This document shows positions 1 to 8,384 of a stretch of 38,508 nt of DNA, piece after piece (positions within the stretch are counted from its first letter, which is position 1; each line of letters starts with the position of its first letter). This stretch comes from CAJJBL01 sp964519035 (lineage in GTDB: Bacteria; Pseudomonadota; Alphaproteobacteria; Puniceispirillales; Marisalimonadaceae): NCBI GenBank assembly GCA_964519035.1, contig CAZFKZ010000015.1, positions 1 through 38,508 of the forward strand, in the 5' to 3' direction. Made by a program: the position numbers and the translations under genes. The notes beneath the pieces were generated by a model. It did no database searches. It was not told where the DNA came from and saw only the letters and a list, made by a program, of their open reading frames with translations.

Positions 1-60
1 ATAGTGTATTTAAAAAAAAAGTTAACTTATTAAATAAAAAAATTCAACATATTTTGAGTT

Positions 61-99
61 ATTATAAAAAAAGCACACCTATAGTCAAATAGGTGTGCT
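61..99 (-). terminator. Rho-independent terminator of the TRAP substrate-binding protein gene
   Basis: A perfect 9-bp stem, AGCACACCT at 72-80 paired with AGGTGTGCT at 91-99, has a 10-base loop. Read on the minus strand it is followed directly by a run of T (complement of the A-run at 66-72). It begins about 10 bases after the stop codon of the leftward gene at 110-1174, which is the standard layout of an intrinsic terminator. It is the clearest terminator in the window. Confidence 0.85.
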
Positions 100-109
100 C
101 ATCGCATTA

Positions 110-1174
110 TTAGTACTTAACACCTTGCTTTAAGTATGCTCTTGAAGACCAAATTTGATAGTCTTTTCTAAAAGCATCGTAACTTGCAGTGATTTCTTTA
201 AACAAAGGATCAGAAGCTGATTTTTCAACAACTACTTCGTCCCAAGCTTTTTTAAACTTAGAAATCTCAGAATCAGGCCAAGTAACAAATGTTACGCCCT
301 TGCTCTCAAGTTCACGCATAGCTGGAACCTGTTTAGCGTCAGATCTTACAAGTGCCCACCACATAGTATCACGGCATGCTGAATCAATTTGAGCTTGTTG
401 TGTTTTAGTTAAACCACCCCAACCCTTTTTGCTCATTAACAACTCACCAATTGATGTTTGCTGATGCCAACCTGGAAAGTAGTTAAACTTTGCCAACTGG
501 TAAAAACCATAACTCAAGTCATGAGTAGGCATTGAGAATTCAGTCGCATCAATAACACCTTTTTCAAGAGCTGGATAAATATCTCCACCAGCTAATAGCT
601 GTGTTGATACACCAAGCTTACTCATTACCATCGCACCAAGTCCAAAGAAACGCATCTTCATGCCCTTCATTTCTTCAACAGTGTTAATCTTCTTTCTAAA
701 CCAACCTGATGTTTCTGGAGCGTGTGTTATACAGTTAAGAGCTTTAAGGCCATATTCGCCATAAATTCTATCTTTTAACTGGTTTCCACCACCATACTCC
801 ATCCAACCACTGTACTCACTTGCACCTGGACCAAAAGGAACAGCTGTGAAGTATGACACTGCAGGAATCTTTCCAGCGTGATAACCAGGAGTTGTATATC
901 CTGCATCCACTGCACCATTCTTAACGGCATCCCAAACTTCTAATGAAGGTACGAGAGCGTTTGGCTCGTGGAACCTTAATTGTGTAGCACCACCTGATAT
1001 AGCTTTTACCTTATTTGAAAAGTAAACAGCAGATTCGCCATTAATAGCAACCTGACTACCCCAAGTGCTTTGCATCTTCCAACGTAACTTATCAGCAGCG
1101 TTCGCTGATATAGCGACTAAACTAGTTGCAGCAATTGCTACAGCGCCTATAAATAGGCTTGATTTGAATTTCAT
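110..1174 (-). CDS. TRAP transporter solute-binding protein, DctP/TakP-like
   Basis: This is a periplasmic substrate-binding protein of a tripartite ATP-independent (TRAP) transporter, which presents an organic acid to a DctQM membrane complex. The 354-residue protein begins with a Sec signal peptide (positive MKFK, hydrophobic stretch, likely cut after the AISANA at 21-26). The mature part starts KLRWKMQSTWG and contains the family features PALEKGVIDATEF and GWFRKKINTVEEMKGMKMRF. These resemble the alpha-keto-acid-binding TakP subgroup, so a monocarboxylic 2-oxo acid is a reasonable but unproven ligand. A strong ribosome site (AGGGAGG, about 6 bases before ATG) and a strong terminator flank it. 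No dctQ or dctM gene is visible, so the permease must lie elsewhere. The gene is visibly less AT-rich than its neighbours, as expected for a highly expressed binding protein. Confidence 0.88.
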   Translation of the reverse strand: MKFKSSLFIGAVAIAATSLVAISANAADKLRWKMQSTWGSQVAINGESAVYFSNKVKAISGGATQLRFHEPNALVPSLEVWDAVKNGAVDAGYTTPGYHAGKIPAVSYFTAVPFGPGASEYSGWMEYGGGNQLKDRIYGEYGLKALNCITHAPETSGWFRKKINTVEEMKGMKMRFFGLGAMVMSKLGVSTQLLAGGDIYPALEKGVIDATEFSMPTHDLSYGFYQLAKFNYFPGWHQQTSIGELLMSKKGWGGLTKTQQAQIDSACRDTMWWALVRSDAKQVPAMRELESKGVTFVTWPDSEISKFKKAWDEVVVEKSASDPLFKEITASYDAFRKDYQIWSSRAYLKQGVKY

Positions 1175-1532
1175 GAAATTCCTCCCTAGTATTTTAAATT
1201 AAGATTATCAAATAAGAATAGATTAATAATTTCCCCAAATAATAACCCGACAAAAGAAACATACTGTTTCCCAATTAGTTCGTATCTTCTCAATTATTTC
1301 AATAAAGGCAAGAAAAAATTAATAAAATTACAATTTTATAATATCTTTAATACTAGAAATTTTAATTCAGAGCTGAGTAATTGTAATATCTAAATCAAAT
1401 AATCTTACTTGCTCTTAAAATTTCAATTCTACGTTATTTATAATATAAAGATTACCTATCTGAAAAAAAGATAAGTTTTTGGCTCTCATCATTCAATAAG
1501 ACAGATATATATTATCTAAATATTAATCACTA
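1175..1532. other. 358-bp non-coding gap upstream of the TRAP gene
   Basis: No open reading frame with coding character or recognisable protein similarity was seen on either strand. The right end of the gap follows the stop codon of the leftward SDR gene, and the left end holds the ribosome site of the TRAP gene (minus-strand AGGGAGG at about 1180-1186). The TRAP promoter is expected here, but the region is so AT-rich that no -35/-10 pair stands out. A weak imperfect inverted repeat followed by T's lies near 1455-1480 and is not convincing. Confidence 0.5.
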
Positions 1533-2342
1533 TTAATCATCAAAGTGACCAGCGGAAACGAAATAACCACCATGAGTTTTGACTAGAGGATCTTCAGGAT
1601 CCAAAAAACCAGCCTTTTCTTCAATTTTCTTCCTATAGTTTTCAGCGTTATCTTTAGGTTTATAACCAATATGATTCGCATATTTATTGTCTACTAATAT
1701 CGAATCATTATTTGAAACACCAAAAATTATAGAATGCTGAACATTTGAAGTATCAATACAAGACTTAATTAAGCTTTTTAAGTCATTATAACTGAGCCAG
1801 GTTGATAACATTCTATGATCTTTTGGTTCATCTACACACGAGTATATTCGAATAGAAATTGTTTCAACTCCATACTTATCCCAGTAGTATTGTGCTAATG
1901 ATTCTCCAAACACCTTGGATAATCCATAATTGCTATCGGGCCTTGGCATTGTTTTATTATCTACATTGTGAGCCCTAGGATAAAAACCTACAGTATGGAC
2001 TGAACTAGCCCATATCACTCTTTTAATATTATTTTTCCTGCAACCTTCATATAAGTTATACATTCCTATAATGTTTGAATTTAATACATTATTCCATGAG
2101 CCTTCGATGCTTTGACCTCCCATATGAATGACGCAATCAATATCTTTTGTTAATTCTAACATCTCATCTTCTTTAGATAGATCTGCTTTGAAAACTTCTT
2201 CATTTAAGAAATTTTTATCTAGTTTCAATTTATCTGAAACTCTCAAAATTTTACATTCCTGGGACAACATTTCCCTTAACTCATTTCCTAAGGCTCCAGC
2301 AGCTCCAGTTAACAATATATTTTCATATTTAAATTTAGACAT
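1533..2342 (-). CDS. Uronate-dehydrogenase-like extended SDR oxidoreductase
   Basis: A 269-residue NAD(P)-dependent extended short-chain dehydrogenase. The Rossmann glycine motif TGAAGALG is at 12-19, the catalytic Ser in WASSVH near 113-114, and Tyr139/Lys143 form YxxxK in YGLSK. Stretches such as NIIGMYNLYEG, VGFYPR, and MLSTWLSYNDL followed by an IIFGVSNN element are what I recognise from uronate dehydrogenase (Udh), which oxidises D-galacturonate or D-glucuronate to the aldarolactone. Length fits Udh (about 265-275 residues). It is the last gene of a four-gene leftward group and starts 15 bases after the DMT permease stop. Family assignment is firm. The exact substrate is inferred, since related NAD-dependent epimerases keep the same frame. 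Confidence 0.75.
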   Translation of the reverse strand: MSKFKYENILLTGAAGALGNELREMLSQECKILRVSDKLKLDKNFLNEEVFKADLSKEDEMLELTKDIDCVIHMGGQSIEGSWNNVLNSNIIGMYNLYEGCRKNNIKRVIWASSVHTVGFYPRAHNVDNKTMPRPDSNYGLSKVFGESLAQYYWDKYGVETISIRIYSCVDEPKDHRMLSTWLSYNDLKSLIKSCIDTSNVQHSIIFGVSNNDSILVDNKYANHIGYKPKDNAENYRKKIEEKAGFLDPEDPLVKTHGGYFVSAGHFDD

Positions 2343-2357
2343 ACCAGTTTCTCCAGT

Positions 2358-3233
2358 TTATTGTTTTTTTATATGCTCTCTCCAGAAGGTGAACAAGCCA
2401 GCTGAAATAACAATTCCAGAGCCTATTAAAACCTCAAACTCCAACACCTCGTCAAATATTACCACCCCTATAATTGAAACAAAAACTAAATGGAGATAAG
2501 TAAATGGTTGTAATAAGGATGCTTCACTAAATTTAAATGCATTTATCATTAGATAGTGTCCACCAGCGCCAAGAATACAAACAGTTAATATCAAAATCCA
2601 ATCATAATTATTTATAGGTGTATAGAAAAAAGGACCAATCAACCCAAGAAGAATAAAGCCTGTCAGACCTGTATAAAAAAGACTTGTGTCAGAGCTATCT
2701 TCTCTAGATACATATCTTGTCAAAATTTGGTAAACAGCAAAGGCAAAGGCACACCCAAGGGCAATAAGTGATAAAGGATCAAAAACCTTAGTGCCTGGCC
2801 TTAATATTATTAATATACCAATAAAACCTATTATAATTGCAGTCCATCTTCTCCAGCCAACTTTTTCATTTAAGAAGAACACAGATAAAACTGCAACCAT
2901 TAAGGGACCGCTTGCAAATATTGCGTGTGTCTCTATGAGACCCATTTTCAAAAAAAGGTAATGAGCAAAGCACATTTCAATGGCAAGAATAGATCCCCTG
3001 ACAAGTTGTATAAATCTAAATTTACTTTTTGAAACAAGAATAACACTTTTCTTTTTTTGGCTGTTTATCAAAATAACAAACGCAAATAAAAAAAAATATC
3101 TAAACATATTAATACTTATCACATTATAGTAATCAGTTAAATACCTTGTAAAGCCATCCATTAAAGAAAGACAAAAGATTGCTGACACCATAAATAAAAT
3201 ACCTGTGGCATTTGATGATTTTATATAGTTCAT
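2358..3233 (-). CDS. EamA/DMT-superfamily permease
   Basis: A 291-residue integral membrane protein with about ten hydrophobic helices arranged as two five-helix EamA repeats. The first repeat begins at GILFMVSAIFCLSLMDG and the second near LIALGCAFAFAVYQILTRY. This is the 10-TM drug/metabolite transporter fold, whose members mostly export or import small metabolites by secondary transport. It lies between the SDR genes of the same leftward transcription unit (25 bases after the gene at 3259-4140, 15 bases before the gene at 1533-2342). Its substrate may therefore be linked to the sugar-acid-type chemistry of its neighbours. The family gives no specific substrate. Confidence 0.85.
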   Translation of the reverse strand: MNYIKSSNATGILFMVSAIFCLSLMDGFTRYLTDYYNVISINMFRYFFLFAFVILINSQKKKSVILVSKSKFRFIQLVRGSILAIEMCFAHYLFLKMGLIETHAIFASGPLMVAVLSVFFLNEKVGWRRWTAIIIGFIGILIILRPGTKVFDPLSLIALGCAFAFAVYQILTRYVSREDSSDTSLFYTGLTGFILLGLIGPFFYTPINNYDWILILTVCILGAGGHYLMINAFKFSEASLLQPFTYLHLVFVSIIGVVIFDEVLEFEVLIGSGIVISAGLFTFWREHIKKQ

Positions 3234-3258
3234 CTTATCTTTCTAGTTTTGGAAACCG

Positions 3259-4140
3259 TTAATAAAAATCGATTGTTTTTTTAATTCCATCTTCTAGGCT
3301 TGTGTATTTAAAATCTTTGAAAACTTCGGATGGTTCTCCACCTAATATTTCTTCGACAACTGCTAATGAATTACCTTTAAAGGATATATTTGCAAGTGGA
3401 ATATTTTTTTTAATAATATTAACAAAATTTTTAACACTAGTTGTAATACCATTAATATTTATTGTGGTTGCTCCAATTGGGGCTTTTTCTATTGACATTT
3501 GCACTAAATCGACAACGTCATCCACAAAGACAAAACCTGCACTTCCTTTAAAGTTGATAATATATGAATATTTTTCTTTAGCGGCTTTACATCCTAAAGT
3601 AACTCCAGCTGTTCCTCCAACTTCCCTTCCTGGCCCATAAATAACAAATGGTCTTATTCCAATGCTAGATATATTAGATTCATTGAAATACGCTCTAGCA
3701 ATACCTTCGACTGCTAATTTGTAAGATCCGTAGTGTGTCTCTGGCACTGGGTAATATTGATCATTCTTGCCAAAAACGCCTGCACTACTTGCATAAACAA
3801 GAAAGGGAATGCCATGAGACTTAACTGCATCAAAAACATTTATTGAGCCTATTATATTTACCTTCGCACCTAATGAAGGATTTTCACTACAATCTGGTGT
3901 CATTAAACCAGCAAGATTTATAACATATTGCATATTTTGAGTTGAAGACAAAACTTCATCATATTTAGTTATATCACCTCTAATAAAATTTACCCTTGAT
4001 ATTTCGTCTACTAGAAGTTTATTAAGAAGATTTTTGTCCATTTTTAAATCAAAAATAGTAACATCGTAACCTTCTCTTAAAAGCTTTGTTACTATCCAGC
4101 TTCCTAAAAATCCACAACCTCCAAATACTATTACGTTCAT
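3259..4140 (-). CDS. NAD-dependent epimerase/dehydratase family protein (extended SDR)
   Basis: A 293-residue extended SDR. The nucleotide-binding motif GGCGFLG is at 7-13, an acidic residue ending beta-2 (FDL near 30-32) favours NAD over NADP, ASSAGVFG near 118-124 carries the catalytic Ser, and YGSYK at 137-141 gives Tyr137/Lys141. Later it has IRPFVIYGPGRE and FVFVDDVVD, the usual sugar-epimerase substrate and C-terminal elements. It could be a nucleotide-sugar epimerase or a sugar-acid dehydrogenase. The absence of polysaccharide genes nearby and the presence of an esterase and a Udh-like enzyme favour catabolism (inference). It starts 3 bases after the esterase stop, so the two are probably co-translated. 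Confidence 0.8.
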   Translation of the reverse strand: MNVIVFGGCGFLGSWIVTKLLREGYDVTIFDLKMDKNLLNKLLVDEISRVNFIRGDITKYDEVLSSTQNMQYVINLAGLMTPDCSENPSLGAKVNIIGSINVFDAVKSHGIPFLVYASSAGVFGKNDQYYPVPETHYGSYKLAVEGIARAYFNESNISSIGIRPFVIYGPGREVGGTAGVTLGCKAAKEKYSYIINFKGSAGFVFVDDVVDLVQMSIEKAPIGATTININGITTSVKNFVNIIKKNIPLANISFKGNSLAVVEEILGGEPSEVFKDFKYTSLEDGIKKTIDFY

Positions 4141-4143
4141 TAA

Positions 4144-5097
4144 TTAATTATCTCCCATTGCCATCAATTTTGCAGCTTTTCCAATTTCTCTAATACAATC
4201 CAATGATTTAGGGAAATACCTTGAGTTAGACAAAAATCCATGGATTTGCCCTGAATATAATTTATATGAAACTTTGTTTCCAAAATTCTCTAATCTCTTT
4301 TTATAAGCTATCCCTTCATCTAACAATGGGTCTAAGCCTGCAGCAAAAATATAAGTTTCGGGCATGTTCTTTAGATTATGAGTGAATAAAGGAGATACTT
4401 CCCAGTCTACCTCTTGAAGTTTATTTTCTAAATAGTGATTAATAAAATAGGCCATAGTTTCATATGTCAATGTCATACCATCTAAATATATATCCATTGA
4501 TCTCATTGACAACGTTAAATCAACACAAGGGTATATTAATATTTGTCCTTTTATTGGTATCAAAAGATTTTTAGATGAGTTTATACTTAAAACTGTAGCT
4601 AAGTTTCCACCAGCACTATCTCCGCATACAAATATATTATTAAGATCAAAATTAAATTCATTCTCAAAACTTGATAAAGATTGAAGCACATCTTTGGCTT
4701 CATTTATTGCATAGGGGAATTTAAATTCTGGTGACAAACTATAATCGACTGCAACAACAACCATTTCAGATTCAATACAAATTGAGCGACAAGTAAAATC
4801 ATGCGTATCTAAATTTCCCATAACGAAACCTCCACCATGGAAAAATAAAATAACAGGTACTTTAGATTTTTTATTAATTTTATCTGGAAAATAAAACCGT
4901 AAATTTATATTTTTATTATAACGGCTAATTATTACTAAATTTTTAATTTCTAATACTTTTGGAGGAGATAAATTGTCTTTTTTTAATTGCTCTAATCTTT
5001 CTTTTCTTAATTGAATTGGTTTTAAAGTATGATGAAGGGTAGTTTGATGATCAAATCTATTTTTTAAAAAAATTTTGGTTTCAGCATCTATTTCCAT
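4144..5097 (-). CDS. Alpha/beta hydrolase, hormone-sensitive-lipase (HSL) family esterase
   Basis: A 317-residue esterase of the HSL family (bacterial family IV). The oxyanion-hole motif HGGG is at 87-90, the nucleophile elbow GDSAGG is at 159-164 with Ser161, and the rest of the triad is visible as Asp256 in GLDPLLDE and His286 in GQIHGF. No signal peptide is present, so it acts in the cytoplasm on short-chain esters or lactones. It is the first gene of the leftward group and reads away from the divergent intergenic region at 5098-5218. In a cluster with two SDRs, a lyase and transporters it may release an acyl group or open a lactone (inference). Confidence 0.87.
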   Translation of the reverse strand: MEIDAETKIFLKNRFDHQTTLHHTLKPIQLRKERLEQLKKDNLSPPKVLEIKNLVIISRYNKNINLRFYFPDKINKKSKVPVILFFHGGGFVMGNLDTHDFTCRSICIESEMVVVAVDYSLSPEFKFPYAINEAKDVLQSLSSFENEFNFDLNNIFVCGDSAGGNLATVLSINSSKNLLIPIKGQILIYPCVDLTLSMRSMDIYLDGMTLTYETMAYFINHYLENKLQEVDWEVSPLFTHNLKNMPETYIFAAGLDPLLDEGIAYKKRLENFGNKVSYKLYSGQIHGFLSNSRYFPKSLDCIREIGKAAKLMAMGDN

Positions 5098-5147
5098 AAA
5101 AAATCTTTCTTTAATTTAAAAAATATATTCTAATTAAATTAAGTTTT

Positions 5148-5176
5148 TTTTCAATTATAGATATTTTCGTTATAAA
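5148..5176 (+). promoter_or_regulatory. Candidate sigma-70-like promoter for the rightward catabolic genes
   Basis: TTTTCA at 5148-5153 and TATAAA at 5171-5176 are separated by exactly 17 bases, 43 bases before the ATG at 5219. They lie in the 121-bp divergent region between the esterase and the DapA-like gene. A clear Shine-Dalgarno AAGGGAGA (5205-5212) follows. The background is so AT-rich that such pairs arise by chance, so this is only a candidate. The leftward promoter for the esterase should also lie in this gap but was not identified. Confidence 0.35.
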
Positions 5177-5218
5177 AATGCCGATCATATTTAAGAGAAT
5201 TTAAAAGGGAGAAACTCT

Positions 5219-6100
5219 ATGAACAAACTTAAAGGAATTATTTCGCCGTTTACTACTCCATTTACGAAAAAAGGACATATTGATCTTTCTTTAGTAAAGC
5301 CACAAGTTGACTGGCTATTAGATAATGGCGTTCATGGTTTGGCTGCAGGTGGTAGTACAGGTGAAGGCCATGTTTTAAATAGAGACGAATATGTTTCTTT
5401 GATGGAGAAAACTGCTGAATCACTGCAGAATAGAGTACCTTTAGTTGCTGGAATAATAGCTAACTCCACTTCTGAAGTAATAGCTAGAGGTAAATCAGTA
5501 AAAGATCTTGGTGTAGCTGCTCTTCAAATAACACCTCCAAGTTACTTATTTAGACCAGATGATGAAGCTATGATAAGACATTTTCAAGAAATTCATGAGG
5601 AATGCCAAATACCTATTTTAATTTATAATGTCGTCCCATGGTGCTATCTATCACCTGATTTATTATTGAGAATAATGGATGAAGTTCCAGGTGTATTGGG
5701 AGTAAAACAAAGCGCTGGAGATATGAAACTTTTTGCTGATCTAATAAGAAGAGCTAAACCAGAAAATATGATTTTTAGCGCCGTTGATGCTCTTCTTTAC
5801 TCTTCATATCAACTAGGAGCGCCAGGTTCAATTGCAGCTATTCTGACAGCTGCACCTGGCCCGTCAGTTAAATTATGGAATGCTGTCATTGAAGAAGATT
5901 GGGTAACTGCAAAAGATTTACATGAACGTTTATTGCCTTTATGGGACGCTATTGGCTTGGATAACATGCCTTCTTTATGTAAATATGCTCAGCAACTCCA
6001 GGGACTTGATACCGGTTATGCAAGAAGGCCAACTTCACCTGCATCTGATAAACAAAAAGAGCTTATTAAATCAGCTTTAAAGAACTTAAGCCTCATCTAA
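5219..6100 (+). CDS. DapA/N-acetylneuraminate-lyase superfamily aldolase or dehydratase
   Basis: A 293-residue (beta/alpha)8 class I lyase of the DHDPS/NAL superfamily. Schiff-base Lys163 sits in LGVKQSAGD, Tyr136 in LIYNVVP, and the carboxylate-binding GSTGEG at 45-50. A true dihydrodipicolinate synthase usually has an Arg shortly after the YNVP motif; here that stretch reads VVPWCYLS, so lysine biosynthesis is unlikely. Other members cleave or dehydrate 2-keto-3-deoxy sugar acids, 5-keto-4-deoxy-glucarate or hydroxyproline-derived imino acids. With a Udh-like SDR nearby, a keto-deoxy sugar acid is an attractive substrate, but this is inference. It has a strong ribosome site and leads the rightward group. 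Confidence 0.85.
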   Translation: MNKLKGIISPFTTPFTKKGHIDLSLVKPQVDWLLDNGVHGLAAGGSTGEGHVLNRDEYVSLMEKTAESLQNRVPLVAGIIANSTSEVIARGKSVKDLGVAALQITPPSYLFRPDDEAMIRHFQEIHEECQIPILIYNVVPWCYLSPDLLLRIMDEVPGVLGVKQSAGDMKLFADLIRRAKPENMIFSAVDALLYSSYQLGAPGSIAAILTAAPGPSVKLWNAVIEEDWVTAKDLHERLLPLWDAIGLDNMPSLCKYAQQLQGLDTGYARRPTSPASDKQKELIKSALKNLSLI

Positions 6101-6124
6101 TATGATATTTGGGAAAGGCATAAA

Positions 6125-7084
6125 ATGATAAAAAATTATCCTAAACCTACAAAATCATTAACTAAAGCAAAAAATGATTTAAAAATATGGGGCTATTGTT
6201 TACTCGAAGAAGCTATCCCAAAAGAACTAAATAATTTATCAATGGATAGATTAATTGAACAAGCTCAAGCTGAAAAAAAATTAAACTTAGCTTATGAAGA
6301 TGGTAGCAAATCAAAAAAATGGGGTGAGTTTGAAAATAACAGTCACACTAAAGGAATTAATCAAAGAGTATGGATGCTTCCTAATAAAGGAAAAGTTTTT
6401 TTAGATATTCTGCAAAACCATGCATACATTAACTGTATAAAAAATATAGTTGGCGATCAATTTTTAGTGTCAAGTTTTAGTGCCAATATTGCAAGACCAG
6501 GAGGTATTGCAATGGATCTTCATACAGATCAATGGTGGCTTCCAGATCCAGTAAAACGAAAAGCTGATTTTCTTCCAGCCGGATCTATAAATAGAAAATT
6601 TTTTGACTTAAAAATTAACACTTCAATAATTAAAAATAATGATTTAATTTCAAGGCCAGCAGTCTCGAATGTATTAATTATGTTGAATGGAATGTCCAAA
6701 AAAAATGGGGGGACATTAATTGTTCCTGGCTCACATTTATTTGGCCGTCACCCTGATAAAATAATAGATTGCGATATTAAGACTATTTCTGCAGAGGGAC
6801 CACCAGGTTGCGCCATTATTACAGATGGTAGGTTATGGCATGGGACTGGTGCAAATATAAGTAATGAAGATAGACTTGCTATCTTAATTACATTTTGTGC
6901 ACCTCAATTTCGGCCTCAAGAAAATTTTGCTGTAGGAATTAAGCAAGACATTTATCCTAAATTAACTGATTTTCAAAAAGAGCTTTTTGGCTTTAAGATA
7001 TGGAATGGATATGGAAGAACTGGCAATCCAACAGAAATATTTATTGATATAAATAATAATGAAATTGGTGAATTAAAAATTTAA
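6125..7084 (+). CDS. Phytanoyl-CoA dioxygenase (PhyH)-family Fe(II)/2-oxoglutarate oxygenase
   Basis: A 319-residue non-heme iron oxygenase. The iron triad is readable as His133 and Asp135 in DLHTDQWW and His239 in GRLWHGTGAN. Arg250, about ten residues after the last His, is placed to bind 2-oxoglutarate. PGSH at 201-204 is another PhyH-family hallmark. Members hydroxylate small molecules, lipids or natural products, or release groups by hydroxylation; the substrate cannot be read from sequence. It starts 24 bases after the DapA-like gene with a GGAAAGG ribosome site, so the two are probably co-transcribed. In this context it may perform the first oxidative step of a catabolic route (inference). 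Confidence 0.85.
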   Translation: MIKNYPKPTKSLTKAKNDLKIWGYCLLEEAIPKELNNLSMDRLIEQAQAEKKLNLAYEDGSKSKKWGEFENNSHTKGINQRVWMLPNKGKVFLDILQNHAYINCIKNIVGDQFLVSSFSANIARPGGIAMDLHTDQWWLPDPVKRKADFLPAGSINRKFFDLKINTSIIKNNDLISRPAVSNVLIMLNGMSKKNGGTLIVPGSHLFGRHPDKIIDCDIKTISAEGPPGCAIITDGRLWHGTGANISNEDRLAILITFCAPQFRPQENFAVGIKQDIYPKLTDFQKELFGFKIWNGYGRTGNPTEIFIDINNNEIGELKI

Positions 7085-7150
7085 AACTGTTGCTTATATT
7101 TTAATTAACCATCATATAATTTATAAATTATATTCTAATTGGTTCCAGAT

Positions 7151-8371
7151 ATGAAATTTTTAATACAAAATGCTCGGTGGCTGATTGCAACTGCTCTTCT
7201 TTACTTTTGTTCATGCTTTGGACAAACTTTCTTTATCTCTTTATTTGCAGGAGAAATTAGAGAAGCCTTTGACTTATCACATGGTGATTGGGGGTTTATT
7301 TATTCTGGTGGAACATTGGCTTCTGCCGTTGCAATGCTGTTTTTTGGAGGTTTTGTAGATAAATATAAAATAACTCTAAATATAAAAGTTGTAATCATTT
7401 CATTAAGCTTAGTATGTCTTGCTATGACATTTGTAGAAATAGTTTGGTGTCTACCTTTAATTATTTTTGGACTAAGATTTTTCGGACAAGGGATGCTTAT
7501 TCATATACCAGCCGTGGCAATAGGAAAATGGTATGGAAAAAATAAAGGGAAAGCATTATCACTATCTATAATGGGCTTTTCAATTGGTGAGGCAATATTT
7601 CCTGTAATATTTGTATCTTTATTCATATTAATTGGATGGAGAAATAGCTGGTTGGTTGGAATGGTAATTTTACTTTTAATTTTACCTATTATTATTAATT
7701 TATTATCAAATGAAAGAATTCCTAATAGTACCCAAGAGAATATATCTGATCAAGTTGGTATGAAGTTCAAACATTGGACGAGAAAGGAAGTTCTTAATGA
7801 TTGGGTTTTCTGGGCTGTGATTATTCCATTTCTAATTCCTCCAATTTTTTCAACGGCATTTTTTTTTAACATGGTCCATTTAACCGAAGTGAAAAGTTGG
7901 TCATTAATTACTTTTACATCTCTATTCCCTTTTTATACAGGCTTGTCTATTTTAACCACTTTAACATCAGGTTGGATGCTTGATAAATTTGGTGTTGAAA
8001 AAATACTACCTTTTTATCTTCTACCTATGGCAATGGGATTATTTATTTTTTCACATAGCACAACTTACTTATCTGCTATATTTGGGTTTTGCTTTCTTGG
8101 AATGACACAAGGTTTAGCAATGACTATTGGAGGGACTTTTTGGCCAACATATTATGGCACCAAAAACTTAGGATCCGTCAGGTCATTATCTACATCTACT
8201 ATGGTATTTGGAACGGCTATTGGACCAGCTGTAGTTGGAAAACTTTTAGATTTTGACATCAACTATAATTTAATACTTTTAGGGATGTGTATTTTAGCTA
8301 TTATTGGAAGTATCTCTTTAGGAATTACAATGACAAGAACCCCAAAATTATTACCTAATTACCAAAATTAA
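7151..8371 (+). CDS. Major facilitator superfamily transporter
   Basis: A roughly 406-residue MFS permease with twelve hydrophobic segments in two halves. The loop after TM2 reads GFVDKYKI, a degenerate MFS signature, and the matching loop in the second half reads GWMLDKFGVEK. RFFGQGMLIHIPAVAIGKWYG in the TM4 region resembles the oxalate/formate-antiporter and monocarboxylate-type MFS. The frame is open back to a TTG at 7139, but ATG at 7151 (preceding KFLIQNARWL) is the more natural start; neither has a clear Shine-Dalgarno sequence. It follows the PhyH gene after 66 bases, suggesting uptake or export of the substrate of this module. Confidence 0.85.
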   Translation: MKFLIQNARWLIATALLYFCSCFGQTFFISLFAGEIREAFDLSHGDWGFIYSGGTLASAVAMLFFGGFVDKYKITLNIKVVIISLSLVCLAMTFVEIVWCLPLIIFGLRFFGQGMLIHIPAVAIGKWYGKNKGKALSLSIMGFSIGEAIFPVIFVSLFILIGWRNSWLVGMVILLLILPIIINLLSNERIPNSTQENISDQVGMKFKHWTRKEVLNDWVFWAVIIPFLIPPIFSTAFFFNMVHLTEVKSWSLITFTSLFPFYTGLSILTTLTSGWMLDKFGVEKILPFYLLPMAMGLFIFSHSTTYLSAIFGFCFLGMTQGLAMTIGGTFWPTYYGTKNLGSVRSLSTSTMVFGTAIGPAVVGKLLDFDINYNLILLGMCILAIIGSISLGITMTRTPKLLPNYQN

Positions 8372-8384
8372 AAAGGAGTTTTAA

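Noticed and set aside
1454..1482. Possible hairpin followed by T's on the plus strand in the gap before the SDR gene
   Set aside because: The stem is imperfect and AT-only apart from one pair, and no rightward gene precedes it. Not a credible terminator.
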